Below, in pieces: positions 19,662 to 28,065 of a stretch of DNA of 64,000 nt. The DNA is from Dokdonella fugitiva. Its GTDB lineage: Bacteria; Pseudomonadota; Gammaproteobacteria; Xanthomonadales; Rhodanobacteraceae. Numbering within the stretch: the stretch's first letter is position 1; each line of letters starts with the position of its first letter. The translations under genes and the position numbers were made by a program. The notes beneath the pieces are model-generated. The model was not told the origin of the DNA. It saw only the letters and a list, made by a program, of their open reading frames with translations, and did not search any database. The stretch lies in assembly GCF_014138265.1 (NCBI RefSeq), contig NZ_JACGXL010000004.1:62001-126000 (forward strand), in the 5' to 3' direction.

Positions 19662-20584
19662 CTGACACCACCGCCAGGAGCGTCCTGTTGCTCGGGGGCG
19701 CCGGCTTCATGGGCCGCGCTCTCTGTGCGCGACTGGGAGCACGCGGCTACGACGTCCATGTGCTCACACGGGGTACGGCGCTGGAGATCGCCGAGGGCTG
19801 CACCGTCCACGGCGGCGGAATCGAAAATACCGAGCTGCTGAGGCGATTGCTGCCGCGCATGGGGACGGTCGTCCATCTCGCTTCGGCGACGACGCCCGGC
19901 TTGTCCGCCGCCACGCCTTCGCTCGAAGCCGACCTCAACATCGCGCCGACGCTCGGCCTGCTCGGCGAACTGATCGCCCATCCACGCGTTCGCCTCGTCT
20001 ACGTTTCTTCCGGCGGAACGGTATACGGCGATCCCGGCGGCGGCTCGGCGGACGAATCGTCGGAGCTCAAGCCACTGTCGTTCTACGGCGCGGGCAAGGT
20101 GGCCGCCGAAACCTTCCTGCGCTGCTTCCAGCAACGACACGGCAATCCGCTCGTGATCCTTCGTCCGTCGAACGTCTATGGTCCCGGACAGCCGCGCTAT
20201 CAGGGGTTCGGCGTCATCCGCACGATGCTGCAGCACGCGCTCGACGGCACGACGATGGGCATCTGGGGGGACGGATCCATCGTGCGTGATTTCGTCTACA
20301 TCGACGACGTCGTTTCGGCGATGGAGTGCTTCGTCGCGGACGACGCGCTGGTCGGCACGTTCAACGTCGGCGCCGGCGTCGGCCACAGCCTCAACGACCT
20401 CGTGGCGATCATCGAACGCGTCAGCGGCCGGCCGCTGTCCGTCCGCCACGAAGCCGCACGCGGCATCGACGTACAGCGTATCGTGCTCGACACGCGAGCG
20501 ATCCGGCAACGCTGCGGCTGGACGTCCACGACGTCGCTGGAAGCCGGCGTGGCCACCACCTGGCAATGGTTGCGGGCACAATGA
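19658..20584 (+). CDS. NAD-dependent nucleotide-sugar epimerase/dehydratase
   Basis: 308 residues, extended SDR fold. It shows the NAD-binding GGAGFMG at about residues 13-19, SSGGTVYG, the catalytic pair Tyr-x3-Lys in SFYGAGKVAAE, and RPSNVYGPGQ. It likely interconverts or dehydrates a UDP- or GDP-sugar that supplies the neighbouring glycosyltransferases; the exact sugar cannot be told. It starts with GTG inside the stop of the GT4 gene (GTGA) and its own TGA overlaps the ATG of the next gene (ATGA). Confidence 0.86.
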   Translation: MTDTTARSVLLLGGAGFMGRALCARLGARGYDVHVLTRGTALEIAEGCTVHGGGIENTELLRRLLPRMGTVVHLASATTPGLSAATPSLEADLNIAPTLGLLGELIAHPRVRLVYVSSGGTVYGDPGGGSADESSELKPLSFYGAGKVAAETFLRCFQQRHGNPLVILRPSNVYGPGQPRYQGFGVIRTMLQHALDGTTMGIWGDGSIVRDFVYIDDVVSAMECFVADDALVGTFNVGAGVGHSLNDLVAIIERVSGRPLSVRHEAARGIDVQRIVLDTRAIRQRCGWTSTTSLEAGVATTWQWLRAQ

Positions 20585-21522
20585 GTCAGATTCCAGACAG
20601 CGACGCCACCGAGACTATCTGCGCGGGATGCGCAGCGAAGGCTCGCGCGCAGGTTCCCGCGCATGTTCATCGCGCGGGGCACAACCAGCGCACCTACACG
20701 TTGCAGCAATGCCCCGACTGCGACCTGCAGTTCTGGTGGCCGTTGCAGGCCGATCCGACCGTGTACGAGGGCGAGGGCTTCGAGGCCTACGTCGACTACC
20801 ATTCCGGCAAGCGGCCGTTCCCGCGCTGGGCCGAGCCACTGTTCGCGGCGTTGCCGCCGGGACGCGGCCGCGCGCTCGACATCGGCTGCGGCGACGGCGC
20901 CGTGCTGCACCGGCTCTCGCAGGTCGGCTACGAACCCCATGGCATCGACCTGGACGAGAAGAGCGTCGCCGTCGCGCGGGACAAGTTCCGGCTCTCGAAC
21001 GTGGCGGTGTCGACGCTCGATGCCTACGAGGACGCGCGCCGGGTCGACGGCGAACGATTCGACCTGGTGACGTTCTTCGAGGTGCTCGAGCACCAGGACG
21101 CGCCGCTCGAGTTCCTCGCGCAGGTACGGCGCCTATGCCGGCCCGGTGGCGTCGTCGCAGGCAGCGTGCCCAATCGCGACCGGTTCCTCGCGCGGTTCGA
21201 CCGCAGGCTCGGCGACGGCGACCTGCCTCCGCACCACTTCTTGTGGTTCTCGCGCGTGTCACTGATTCGCCTGCTCGAGCGCGCCGGCTTCATCGACGTC
21301 GAGGTCCGCCTGACCGGAGCCCTTCCCTACGCACAGATCGTCGCCAAGCTCGGCGCACTCGTCGGGCGCAGACTGCGCAAGGCGCCCGCGGGGTTGCGCT
21401 GGCTCGAGTGGCCGATCAAGGCATTCGTCCCGGCGCTCGCGGTCGTCCCCTGGATCGGCATGCGGCTTGCGCCGTCGCACCTGTTCTTCCGCTGCACGGT
21501 CCCCACCGTGGGCGCGTCATGA
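20581..21522 (+). CDS. Class I SAM-dependent methyltransferase with N-terminal Cys-rich motif
   Basis: 313 residues. The N-terminus has two CxxC pairs (CAGCAAKA and CPDCDLQF), like the zinc-ribbon head seen on methyltransferases of polysaccharide clusters. The Methyltransf_11/23 core has motif I LDIGCGDGAV, the acidic IDLDE and the post-motif FDLVTFFEVLEH. The C-terminal ~60 residues are hydrophobic and may sit at the membrane (FVPALAVVPWIGMRLAPSHLFF). It probably methylates a sugar or lipid-linked intermediate. It ends the plus-strand glycan operon and overlaps the 3' end of the opposing gene by 6 bases. Confidence 0.84.
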   Translation: MSQIPDSDATETICAGCAAKARAQVPAHVHRAGHNQRTYTLQQCPDCDLQFWWPLQADPTVYEGEGFEAYVDYHSGKRPFPRWAEPLFAALPPGRGRALDIGCGDGAVLHRLSQVGYEPHGIDLDEKSVAVARDKFRLSNVAVSTLDAYEDARRVDGERFDLVTFFEVLEHQDAPLEFLAQVRRLCRPGGVVAGSVPNRDRFLARFDRRLGDGDLPPHHFLWFSRVSLIRLLERAGFIDVEVRLTGALPYAQIVAKLGALVGRRLRKAPAGLRWLEWPIKAFVPALAVVPWIGMRLAPSHLFFRCTVPTVGAS

Positions 21523-22491
21523 ACCTGCGCGTTTGCGAGGTGCGAAGGGGGCGAACAGCAAGCCGAGCACCAGATCGACGAACAGCAGGCTGACGCGACC
21601 AACTACCGCCATCAACACGATAGCGTCGTTCGGAAAATCCTGCGCGAGCCAGGCGAACACGAGTTCGCGCACGCCCAGCCCGGACGGCGTCAGCAGCGAG
21701 ACGTAGCCGACGAACCAGGCCACCATGTAGTAGGCACACATGCGCACGCCGCCTGCGCCACCGAGCGGCGCGTACGCCATTCCGTTGACGTACCAGCTCG
21801 CATAGCAGGCGAGCCAGCTCACGGCGAACAGCAGCAGGATGTGCAGCTTGTCCTCCGGCGGCAGGATGGCCGAAACAGGTAGCGAATCGTCACCGAAACG
21901 ACGCCTCGCTCGCGGGCCGATCCACGGCAACGCCATGAGCAGCCGCGGAGCACTCCACAGCAGGGCGCAGCCAAGCGCGCCGACGAGGAAGGCGGCGCCG
22001 CCGGCGAGCGGACGGATGAAGGAGGCGATCGCGATCGTCGAACTCCACAACGCGAAATAGGTCGCGAGCAAGGTGTGCAGCACGTTCGCCTGGACCCAGC
22101 TGCCGAGCGACGCCGTTCTTCCGCCCGCCATCCATTGGTAGCCGATCCCCCAGATCCGCCCCGGAAGATGCTTGAACAGCTGCGCGGTGAAATACAGGTG
22201 CGCGAGTTCGCGCAGGCGGTATCCCTCGACGCGGAGCGCCGGCAGCAGCCTCGCGAAAGCAAGGAACGTGAACCAGGAAGCGACGACCGCGAGCAGCAGG
22301 GCGAAGAGCAGGCGGAGAGGATCGATTTGGTCGTAGTGCGCGGCGATGTCGGGCAGCGCCTGCGCGACCAGGCGCGCGGCCCAGGCGATCGCCAGCAAGG
22401 TGAGGATCGCCGCGACGACGCGCCACGTGCGCGAACGGGCTGGCGCCGGGGGTTCGCCGCCCGGCGCGCCGCGGCTCAGGTCTCTTTCCAC
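21517..22491 (-). CDS. UPF0104 / lysylphosphatidylglycerol synthase TM-like membrane protein (module 1)
   Basis: 324 residues with about eight hydrophobic segments. It matches the flippase-like UPF0104 group: AQLFKHLPGRIWGIGYQ, and the signature LLTPSGLGVRELVFAWL followed by VGRVSLLFVDLVLG near the C-terminus. Members are often next to polyprenyl-phosphate glycosyltransferases and are thought to act in lipid-linked sugar handling or transport; activity is unproven. The start is GTG 22491, overlapping the stop of the upstream methyltransferase by 16 bases; the longer upstream open frame is antisense-like low-complexity Arg-rich sequence. It converges on the plus-strand methyltransferase. Confidence 0.78.
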   Translation of the reverse strand: MERDLSRGAPGGEPPAPARSRTWRVVAAILTLLAIAWAARLVAQALPDIAAHYDQIDPLRLLFALLLAVVASWFTFLAFARLLPALRVEGYRLRELAHLYFTAQLFKHLPGRIWGIGYQWMAGGRTASLGSWVQANVLHTLLATYFALWSSTIAIASFIRPLAGGAAFLVGALGCALLWSAPRLLMALPWIGPRARRRFGDDSLPVSAILPPEDKLHILLLFAVSWLACYASWYVNGMAYAPLGGAGGVRMCAYYMVAWFVGYVSLLTPSGLGVRELVFAWLAQDFPNDAIVLMAVVGRVSLLFVDLVLGLLFAPFAPRKRAGS

Positions 22492-23234
22492 AACAGCCAG
22501 ATGTATCCGGGGAACATCCTGCGCAGGAGGCCGTACATGGACCGGGCGGCGAAGTGCGCGAACCGCGTAGGGAACAGGTAGCCGGCCCCGTAACGCTCGG
22601 GATTGGACAACACCTTGCCTGTGTAGTCCTCCCTGCGGAACGCGGAAACGAGGTCGAGCAGCGGCCCATACCCGAGGTGGCGCTCGTAGTAGGCGTCGCC
22701 CTTGCGTGCCCACCGGATGTAACGGTCCGCCGCACGCGCGGGCAGCCAGGAAAGAAACGGCAGCCGATGGTGCTTCTCGATGATCGCCCAGCGATTCGTC
22801 GCCGCGAAATAACACACCCCGCCCGGTCGGAGTACGCGCCGGATCTCCGCCATCATGCGCCGTGCATCAGGCACGTGTTCGTAGACCTGAGAGCAGATGA
22901 CGACGTCGAATGTCTCGTCGGCGGACGCAAGGTCCATCGCGTCGCCGAGCTGGAATCGCAGGTTGGGAGCGGCCACGCGCGACGTCGCCAGCGCGATCGC
23001 CGGCTCGTCGATGTCGACACCCGTCATCGTGCGAACGTGCGGAGCGATGTACTCGTCGATGATCCCCGTCGAGCAACCGAGGTTGAGCGCGTCCGCGCGG
23101 GCGAGGCGGGGACCGAGCGCCTCGCCGAGTATCGCGACCATGGTCGACGCCTTGCGGCGGCGCTCGTCGAGCGAGTGCATCGACTCGTACATCGTCGAGA
23201 AATCGGGTTGGTATCCGCGATTCATGGCTTCCAT
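22476..23234 (-). CDS. Class I SAM-dependent methyltransferase (module 1, a)
   Basis: 252 residues, Methyltransf_11 type. SAM motif I is ALNLGCSTGIIDEYI, the acidic ribose contact is GVDIDEPAI, and the core ends with FDVVICSQVYEHVPDARRMM and LRPGGVCYFAATNRW. The C-terminal part has amphipathic stretches (MFPGYIWLLWKET) that may touch the membrane. The substrate is unknown; its place between a GT2 enzyme and a UPF0104 protein suggests a lipid-linked sugar. It lies 19 bases after the next methyltransferase gene upstream. Confidence 0.83.
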   Translation of the reverse strand: MEAMNRGYQPDFSTMYESMHSLDERRRKASTMVAILGEALGPRLARADALNLGCSTGIIDEYIAPHVRTMTGVDIDEPAIALATSRVAAPNLRFQLGDAMDLASADETFDVVICSQVYEHVPDARRMMAEIRRVLRPGGVCYFAATNRWAIIEKHHRLPFLSWLPARAADRYIRWARKGDAYYERHLGYGPLLDLVSAFRREDYTGKVLSNPERYGAGYLFPTRFAHFAARSMYGLLRRMFPGYIWLLWKET

Positions 23235-23253
23235 CTTCCTGCTTGCTCGGTCG

Positions 23254-23967
23254 TCAGGGGCGCGTTGCCGACAGGCGATAGCCTGCGGTCATAGCATCCC
23301 ATGACGGCAGCAGGCGCGCGGCGATCCACGCCGTGGAATTGACGAGCGGTATGGCGAGCGCGAGCACGGGCAGCAGCACGAGGCGCAGGTCGCGCCGCTC
23401 GATGAGCGACGCGGCTGCGCCGCCCAGGGCCAGGCACGCCATCAGGCCTGCGGTTTCCAGCGAGCCGAGCGCGGGCGTCACGCGCTCGACTTTCAGGCCC
23501 GCCGCTTCGACGTCGCGAATCAGGCCATGCACAGTCAATCGCTGGTAGTCGTGCGGCGCGTCGTGCACCGGGTAGAGGAACGGCAGGCTCAGCAGCACCT
23601 TCCCTTGCGGACGCACCACGCGTGCCGCTTCGCACAATGCTTCGCGCGGGCGCCGCAAGTGCTCGAGCACCTCGAGCAGCACGACCGTATCGAAGGTCGC
23701 GTCCTGCAACGGTAGTGCGCTGGCATCGGCGAATACCTCTGGGCGGGCCCTGTACAGGTCCCGTCCGGTCGTCGGATAGTCCAGGCCGACGTAGCTGCAG
23801 CCCGGCGCCAGCCAGCGCTCGATCCAGCGGCTGGCGCAGCCGACGTCGAGTACACGGCCGCGTGCGTGGTCGCGCACCCATTCCCCCGCGATCGCTTCGC
23901 CGCCGAGCAGCCACTGCGGGTGCAATGGCGTCCGCCGAACTTTCGACGCCAGGCTGCGCAGGTTCAT
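23254..23967 (-). CDS. SAM-dependent methyltransferase-like protein with divergent motif I (module 1, b)
   Basis: 237 residues. Motif I is VLDVGCASRWIERWL, which lacks the second and third Gly of the usual GxGxG. The rest is typical: VGLDYPTT, ATFDTVVLLEVLEHLRRP, VRPQGKVLLSLPFLYPVHDAPHDYQRLT. The last ~60 residues are hydrophobic (LVLLPVLALAIPLVNSTAWIAARLL), suggesting a membrane anchor. It may be a true methyltransferase acting at the membrane or one with weakened SAM binding. It sits between the GT2 gene and methyltransferase a in the same direction. Confidence 0.78.
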   Translation of the reverse strand: MNLRSLASKVRRTPLHPQWLLGGEAIAGEWVRDHARGRVLDVGCASRWIERWLAPGCSYVGLDYPTTGRDLYRARPEVFADASALPLQDATFDTVVLLEVLEHLRRPREALCEAARVVRPQGKVLLSLPFLYPVHDAPHDYQRLTVHGLIRDVEAAGLKVERVTPALGSLETAGLMACLALGGAAASLIERRDLRLVLLPVLALAIPLVNSTAWIAARLLPSWDAMTAGYRLSATRP

Positions 23968-24000
23968 CGGCTCGTCCCGGCGGGCTGCGATGCGAGTGCG

Positions 24001-24855
24001 CTAGCCACGATCGTCGCGCCGGTAGGTCAGCGCGGTGATCTGTTCCGAAATCAGCCCGATGAGGAACACGATGACCGACGCGCTGAACAGGAGCACGCTC
24101 ATGTTCGTGAGCCGGTGCGCCGTCGCGAACGTGTACGCGTAGTGGCCAAGGCCGAGCAGGAAGAACAGCGCGCTCGCGGGCGCGAACAACTTCAGCGGCG
24201 AGTACAGCGTCGCGATCTTGAAGATGATCAGCAGGAATCGCACGCCGTCGCGCAACGGTCGGATGTGGCTCCTGCCGATGCGCTGTGCCACCGGCACCGG
24301 CTCGTAGGCGACGGCATAGGCGCTGCGGAAGAACGCCATCGTGCAGGTCGTGGGGTAAGAAAATCCGTTCGGCAGCAGGTGCAGGAACTCGCGGAACTTG
24401 TCCGCGCGCACGGCGCGGAACCCCGAGGTGAGATCCCTCACGGCGAATCCGGTCATGCGCGTGGCGAGCCAGTTGTAGAACGTGTTGGCGACGCCGCGGC
24501 CGACGCCGGCCTGGCCCGACCAGTCACGCGCTCCGACGACCATGTCGAACCCTTCGTCGAAGCGGTCGAGCAGGCGCCCGATGAGCGCCGGGTCGTGCTG
24601 GCCGTCCGCATCCATGAAGACGAGGACATCGCCGCGCGCCTCGCGCGCACCGCGCTTGATCGCCGCGCCATTCCCCATCGAATACGCCTGGCGGACCGTG
24701 CGCACGCCGGCATCGCCGCAGATCCGCGCCGTGTCGTCCGTGGATCCGTCGTCGACGACGATGATCTCGGCGTCCGGCCAGGTGGAGCGCAGGCGCGGAA
24801 GAAGGTCGGCCAGGGCCGCCGCCTCGTTCTTCGCCGGCAGGATGATGCTGAGCAT
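24001..24855 (-). CDS. GT2 glycosyltransferase, polyprenyl-phosphate sugar synthase type (module 1)
   Basis: 284 residues. The GT-A domain has the family opening MLSIILPAKNEAAAL, nucleotide site VVDDGSTDDTA, metal-binding DADGQHDP and the DLTSGFRAVRAD loop. Two C-terminal hydrophobic segments (APASALFFLLGLGHYAYTFA and VLLFSASVIVFLIGLIS) anchor it. This layout is that of dolichol-phosphate-mannose-synthase/GtrB-like enzymes, which transfer a sugar from a nucleotide to undecaprenyl phosphate. Such a product would be a donor for the GT-C protein encoded nearby. First gene of the minus-strand module, diverging from pilB with 126 bases between starts. Confidence 0.87.
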   Translation of the reverse strand: MLSIILPAKNEAAALADLLPRLRSTWPDAEIIVVDDGSTDDTARICGDAGVRTVRQAYSMGNGAAIKRGAREARGDVLVFMDADGQHDPALIGRLLDRFDEGFDMVVGARDWSGQAGVGRGVANTFYNWLATRMTGFAVRDLTSGFRAVRADKFREFLHLLPNGFSYPTTCTMAFFRSAYAVAYEPVPVAQRIGRSHIRPLRDGVRFLLIIFKIATLYSPLKLFAPASALFFLLGLGHYAYTFATAHRLTNMSVLLFSASVIVFLIGLISEQITALTYRRDDRG

Positions 24856-24894
24856 GGCCTCCCCGGCCTAAAGGCATGATTTTATGTGAGCTGC

Positions 24895-24917
24895 CTCCCT
24901 ATACTGCCGGCAGGGAG
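24895..24917. promoter_or_regulatory. Inverted repeat in the pilB / GT2 divergent gap
   Basis: CTCCCT at 24895-24900 pairs with AGGGAG at 24912-24917, and inside it CTGCCGGCAG (24904-24913) is a perfect palindrome. It could be an operator for either divergent gene. I found no sigma-54 match (GG-N10-GC) and no clean -35/-10 pair here. Confidence 0.35.
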
Positions 24918-24981
24918 TTCTTTCGGCAATGCATTTGGGGTAGATTCAGCTTTAGATAACGGGGACTTGCACGGCATTTCT

Positions 24982-26706
24982 ATGGCGACCCAGATGAATA
25001 CGCCACCGTTGGCGGGCCTCTCCGGCATCGCAAGGCGGCTGGTTTCCGAGGGTGCCCTTGCCGAGAACGATGCGCGCAAGGCGGTCGAGGACGCCGCGAA
25101 GGCGAAGATTCCGATCGGCGCGTGGCTCGTCGAGAACGGCCTCGCGCAAGGCCGGCAGGTTGCGATGGCGGCCTCGGCCGAGTTCGGCATGCCGCTGCTC
25201 GACATCACCTCGCTCGACCTCGGCCAGCTTCCGCTGAACATCGTCAAGGAAGAACTCATCACGAAGCACAAGGCGTTGCCGCTGTTCAAGCGCGGCAATC
25301 GCCTGTTCGTCGGCGTCGCGGATCCGACCAACCTGCGCGCGCTCGACGAGATCAAGTTCCAGTCGAACCACCTGATCGAACCGATCCTCGTCGAGGACGG
25401 CGTGCTCGAGCGCGCGATCGAGCAGGCGCAGACGAACGCCAACCAGAACATCACCGACATCGGTGATGCGGAAGGACTCGAGAACCTCGAGCTCGGCGCG
25501 GTCGACGACGACGAACAGACCGGTGTCGACGCGACCGGCGGCGACGATGCGCCGGTCGTCAAGTTCGTCAACAAGGTGCTCGTCGACGCGATCAAGCGCG
25601 GCGCCTCGGACATCCATTTCGAGCCGTACGAAACCGCCTACCGCGTGCGTTACCGCATGGACGGCATGCTGCGCGCGGTGGCGTCGCCGCCGCCAAAGCT
25701 GAGCCCGCGAATCTCCTCGCGCCTCAAGGTCATGAGCGGCCTGGACATCGCGGAAAAGCGCGTACCGCAGGACGGCCGCATCAAGCTCAACCTGTCCAAG
25801 ACCAAGGCGGTCGACTTCCGCGTCAGCACCTGCCCGACGTTGTTCGGCGAGAAGATCGTGCTGCGTATCCTCGATGCTTCCGCCGCGAAGATGGGCATCG
25901 AGAAGCTAGGCTACGAAGAAGACCAGCAGAAGCTGTTCCTCGACGCGATCGACAAGCCGTACGGCATGGTGCTCGTGACCGGCCCGACCGGTTCCGGCAA
26001 GACGGTTTCGCTCTACACCGCGCTGAACATCCTCAACACCGAAGGACGCAACATCTCGACGGTCGAGGATCCGGTGGAAATCCGCCTTCCGGGCGTGAAC
26101 CAGGTGCAGCAGAACACCAAGCGCGGCATGACGTTCGCCGCCGCGCTGCGCTCGTTCCTGCGCCAAGACCCGGACGTGATCATGGTCGGCGAAATCCGCG
26201 ACCTCGAAACCGCGGAGATCGCGATCAAGGCCGCCCAGACCGGTCACATGGTGCTGTCGACGCTGCACACCAACGATGCGGCGCAGACGATCTCGCGCCT
26301 CATGAACATGGGCATCGCCCCGTACAACATCACTTCGTCCGTGTCACTCGTGATCGCACAGCGTCTCGCACGCCGGCTGCACGACTGCAAGAAGCCGCTG
26401 GTGCTGCCACCCGCCGCCTTGCTCGCGGAAGGCTTCACCCAGGCCGACATCGACTCCGGCATGCAGTTGTTCGATGCCGGCGGCTGTTCGGGCTGCAATG
26501 ACGGCTACAAGGGCCGCACCGGCATCTATCAGGTGATGCCGATGTCCGAGGCGATCCAGAAGATCATCCTCGCCGGCGGCAGCGCACTGCAGATCGCCGA
26601 GGAAGCGCGTCGCGTCGGCATTCGCGACCTGCGCCAATCGGCATTGCTCAAGGCCAAGCAGGGCCTCGTCAGCCTCGCCGAAATCAACCGCGTCACCAAG
26701 GATTAA
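24982..26706 (+). CDS. pilB: Type IV pilus extension ATPase
   Basis: Hexameric cytosolic motor that drives pilus assembly, 574 residues. The N-terminal MshEN/GSPII_E domain spans about 20-160 (GIARRLVSEGALAEND). The ATPase core has Walker A GPTGSGKTVSLY, the Asp box STVEDPVEIRLPGVNQVQ, Walker B DPDVIMVGEIRDLETAEIA and the His box GHMVLSTLHTNDA. Of the usual tetracysteine zinc site only three Cys are visible (one in RRLHDCKKP and CSGC). The start is taken at ATG 24982 (MATQMNTPP); ATG 24994 is possible, and no strong ribosome site marks either. pilC follows 2 bases after the stop. Confidence 0.96.
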   Translation: MATQMNTPPLAGLSGIARRLVSEGALAENDARKAVEDAAKAKIPIGAWLVENGLAQGRQVAMAASAEFGMPLLDITSLDLGQLPLNIVKEELITKHKALPLFKRGNRLFVGVADPTNLRALDEIKFQSNHLIEPILVEDGVLERAIEQAQTNANQNITDIGDAEGLENLELGAVDDDEQTGVDATGGDDAPVVKFVNKVLVDAIKRGASDIHFEPYETAYRVRYRMDGMLRAVASPPPKLSPRISSRLKVMSGLDIAEKRVPQDGRIKLNLSKTKAVDFRVSTCPTLFGEKIVLRILDASAAKMGIEKLGYEEDQQKLFLDAIDKPYGMVLVTGPTGSGKTVSLYTALNILNTEGRNISTVEDPVEIRLPGVNQVQQNTKRGMTFAAALRSFLRQDPDVIMVGEIRDLETAEIAIKAAQTGHMVLSTLHTNDAAQTISRLMNMGIAPYNITSSVSLVIAQRLARRLHDCKKPLVLPPAALLAEGFTQADIDSGMQLFDAGGCSGCNDGYKGRTGIYQVMPMSEAIQKIILAGGSALQIAEEARRVGIRDLRQSALLKAKQGLVSLAEINRVTKD

Positions 26707-26708
26707 CC

Positions 26709-27992
26709 ATGGCCACAGCAACCGCCGCAGCCCTCAAGGCAAAAGCCGCCGCCACCCAGCGCGGCAAGGCCCGCGCGCAGGTCAGCGACATGCAGACCTT
26801 CACCTGGGTCGGCATCGACAAGCGCGGCATCAAGATCAAGGGCGAGCAAGTCAGCAAGAACGCCAACCTGGTGAAGGCCGACCTGCGCAAGCAGGGCATC
26901 AATCCCCAGGTCGTCAAGGCCAAGCCCAAACCGCTGTTCGGCAAGGCCGGCAAGGCGATCAAGGGTCGCGACATCGCGGTGTTCAGCCGCCAGCTCGCGA
27001 CGATGATGGCCGCGGGCGTGCCGATGGTGCAGGGCTTCGAGATCGTCGCGGGCGGCCAGAGCAATCCGCGCATGAAGGACATGCTCACCGACATCAAGAC
27101 CGAGATCGAAGGCGGCTCGGCACTGCACGAGGCGCTCAACAAGTACCCGCTGCATTTCGACGAACTGTTCGTGAACCTCGTCAAGGCCGGCGAATCGGCG
27201 GGCGTGCTCGACACCGTGCTCGACACGATCGCGACCTACAAGGAAAACATCGAGAACATCAAGGGCAAGATCAAGAAGGCGATGTTCTACCCGGCGGCGA
27301 TCTTCGCGGTCGCGATCATCGTTTCCTGCATCCTGCTGATCTTCGTGATTCCGCAGTTCGAGGAAGTGTTCAAGGGCATGGGCGCGGACCTGCCCGCATT
27401 CACGCAGATGCTCATCAATATCTCGCGTTTCATGGTGTCCTACTGGTACATCGTGCTCGGCATCTTCGTCGGCACGATCGTCGGCATCATCATGCTCTAC
27501 AAGCGATCGGAGAAGTTCGCCCATTTCGTCGGCAGAAGCCTGCTGAGGATCCCGATCGTCGGCGAGATCCTGCGGCAGTCGGCAATCGCGCGTTTCGCGC
27601 GCACGCTCGGCGTGACGTTCAAGGCGGGCGTGCCGCTGGTCGAGGCGCTCGACTCGGTCGGCAACGCGACCGGCAGCGTCGTCTACAACGAAGCGGTCCG
27701 ACGCATCCGCGAGGACGTCGCAGTAGGCCACCAGTTGCAGCTCGCGATGCGGCAGACCAACCTGTTCCCGAACATGGTCACGCAGATGGTCGCGATCGGC
27801 GAGGAAGCCGGCGCGCTCGACGCCATGCTGTTCAAGATCGCCGAGTTCTACGAGACGGAAGTCAACAACGCCGTCGACGCGCTGTCGAGCCTGCTCGAGC
27901 CGCTCATCATGGTGGTCATCGGCACGCTCGTCGGCAGCATGGTCATCGGCATGTACCTGCCAATCTTCAAGCTCGGCGCGGTGGTCGGCTGA
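26709..27992 (+). CDS. pilC: Type IV pilus inner-membrane platform protein
   Basis: Platform on which PilB works and pilins are inserted, 427 residues. After a ~90-residue cytosolic N-terminus rich in Ala and Lys come two T2SSF domains, about residues 95-220 (FSRQLATMMAAGVPMVQGFEI) and 300-420 (FARTLGVTFKAGVPLVEALD). Three long hydrophobic segments are seen (PAAIFAVAIIVSCILLIFVI; YWYIVLGIFVGTIVGIIML; LIMVVIGTLVGSMVIGMYLP). It is tightly spaced behind pilB and 73 bases ahead of pilD, all in one direction. Confidence 0.96.
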   Translation: MATATAAALKAKAAATQRGKARAQVSDMQTFTWVGIDKRGIKIKGEQVSKNANLVKADLRKQGINPQVVKAKPKPLFGKAGKAIKGRDIAVFSRQLATMMAAGVPMVQGFEIVAGGQSNPRMKDMLTDIKTEIEGGSALHEALNKYPLHFDELFVNLVKAGESAGVLDTVLDTIATYKENIENIKGKIKKAMFYPAAIFAVAIIVSCILLIFVIPQFEEVFKGMGADLPAFTQMLINISRFMVSYWYIVLGIFVGTIVGIIMLYKRSEKFAHFVGRSLLRIPIVGEILRQSAIARFARTLGVTFKAGVPLVEALDSVGNATGSVVYNEAVRRIREDVAVGHQLQLAMRQTNLFPNMVTQMVAIGEEAGALDAMLFKIAEFYETEVNNAVDALSSLLEPLIMVVIGTLVGSMVIGMYLPIFKLGAVVG

Positions 27993-28065
27993 TCCGGAGA
28001 ATCGAAGCGGCGATGGACGGACGCGCGACCGGAGTCGCCGTCCGCCGGCGCGCCACGCTACCACG

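Noticed and set aside
24856-24981. Sigma-54 promoter for pilB
   Set aside because: No GG-N10-GC spaced element with the expected flanks could be found in the divergent gap.
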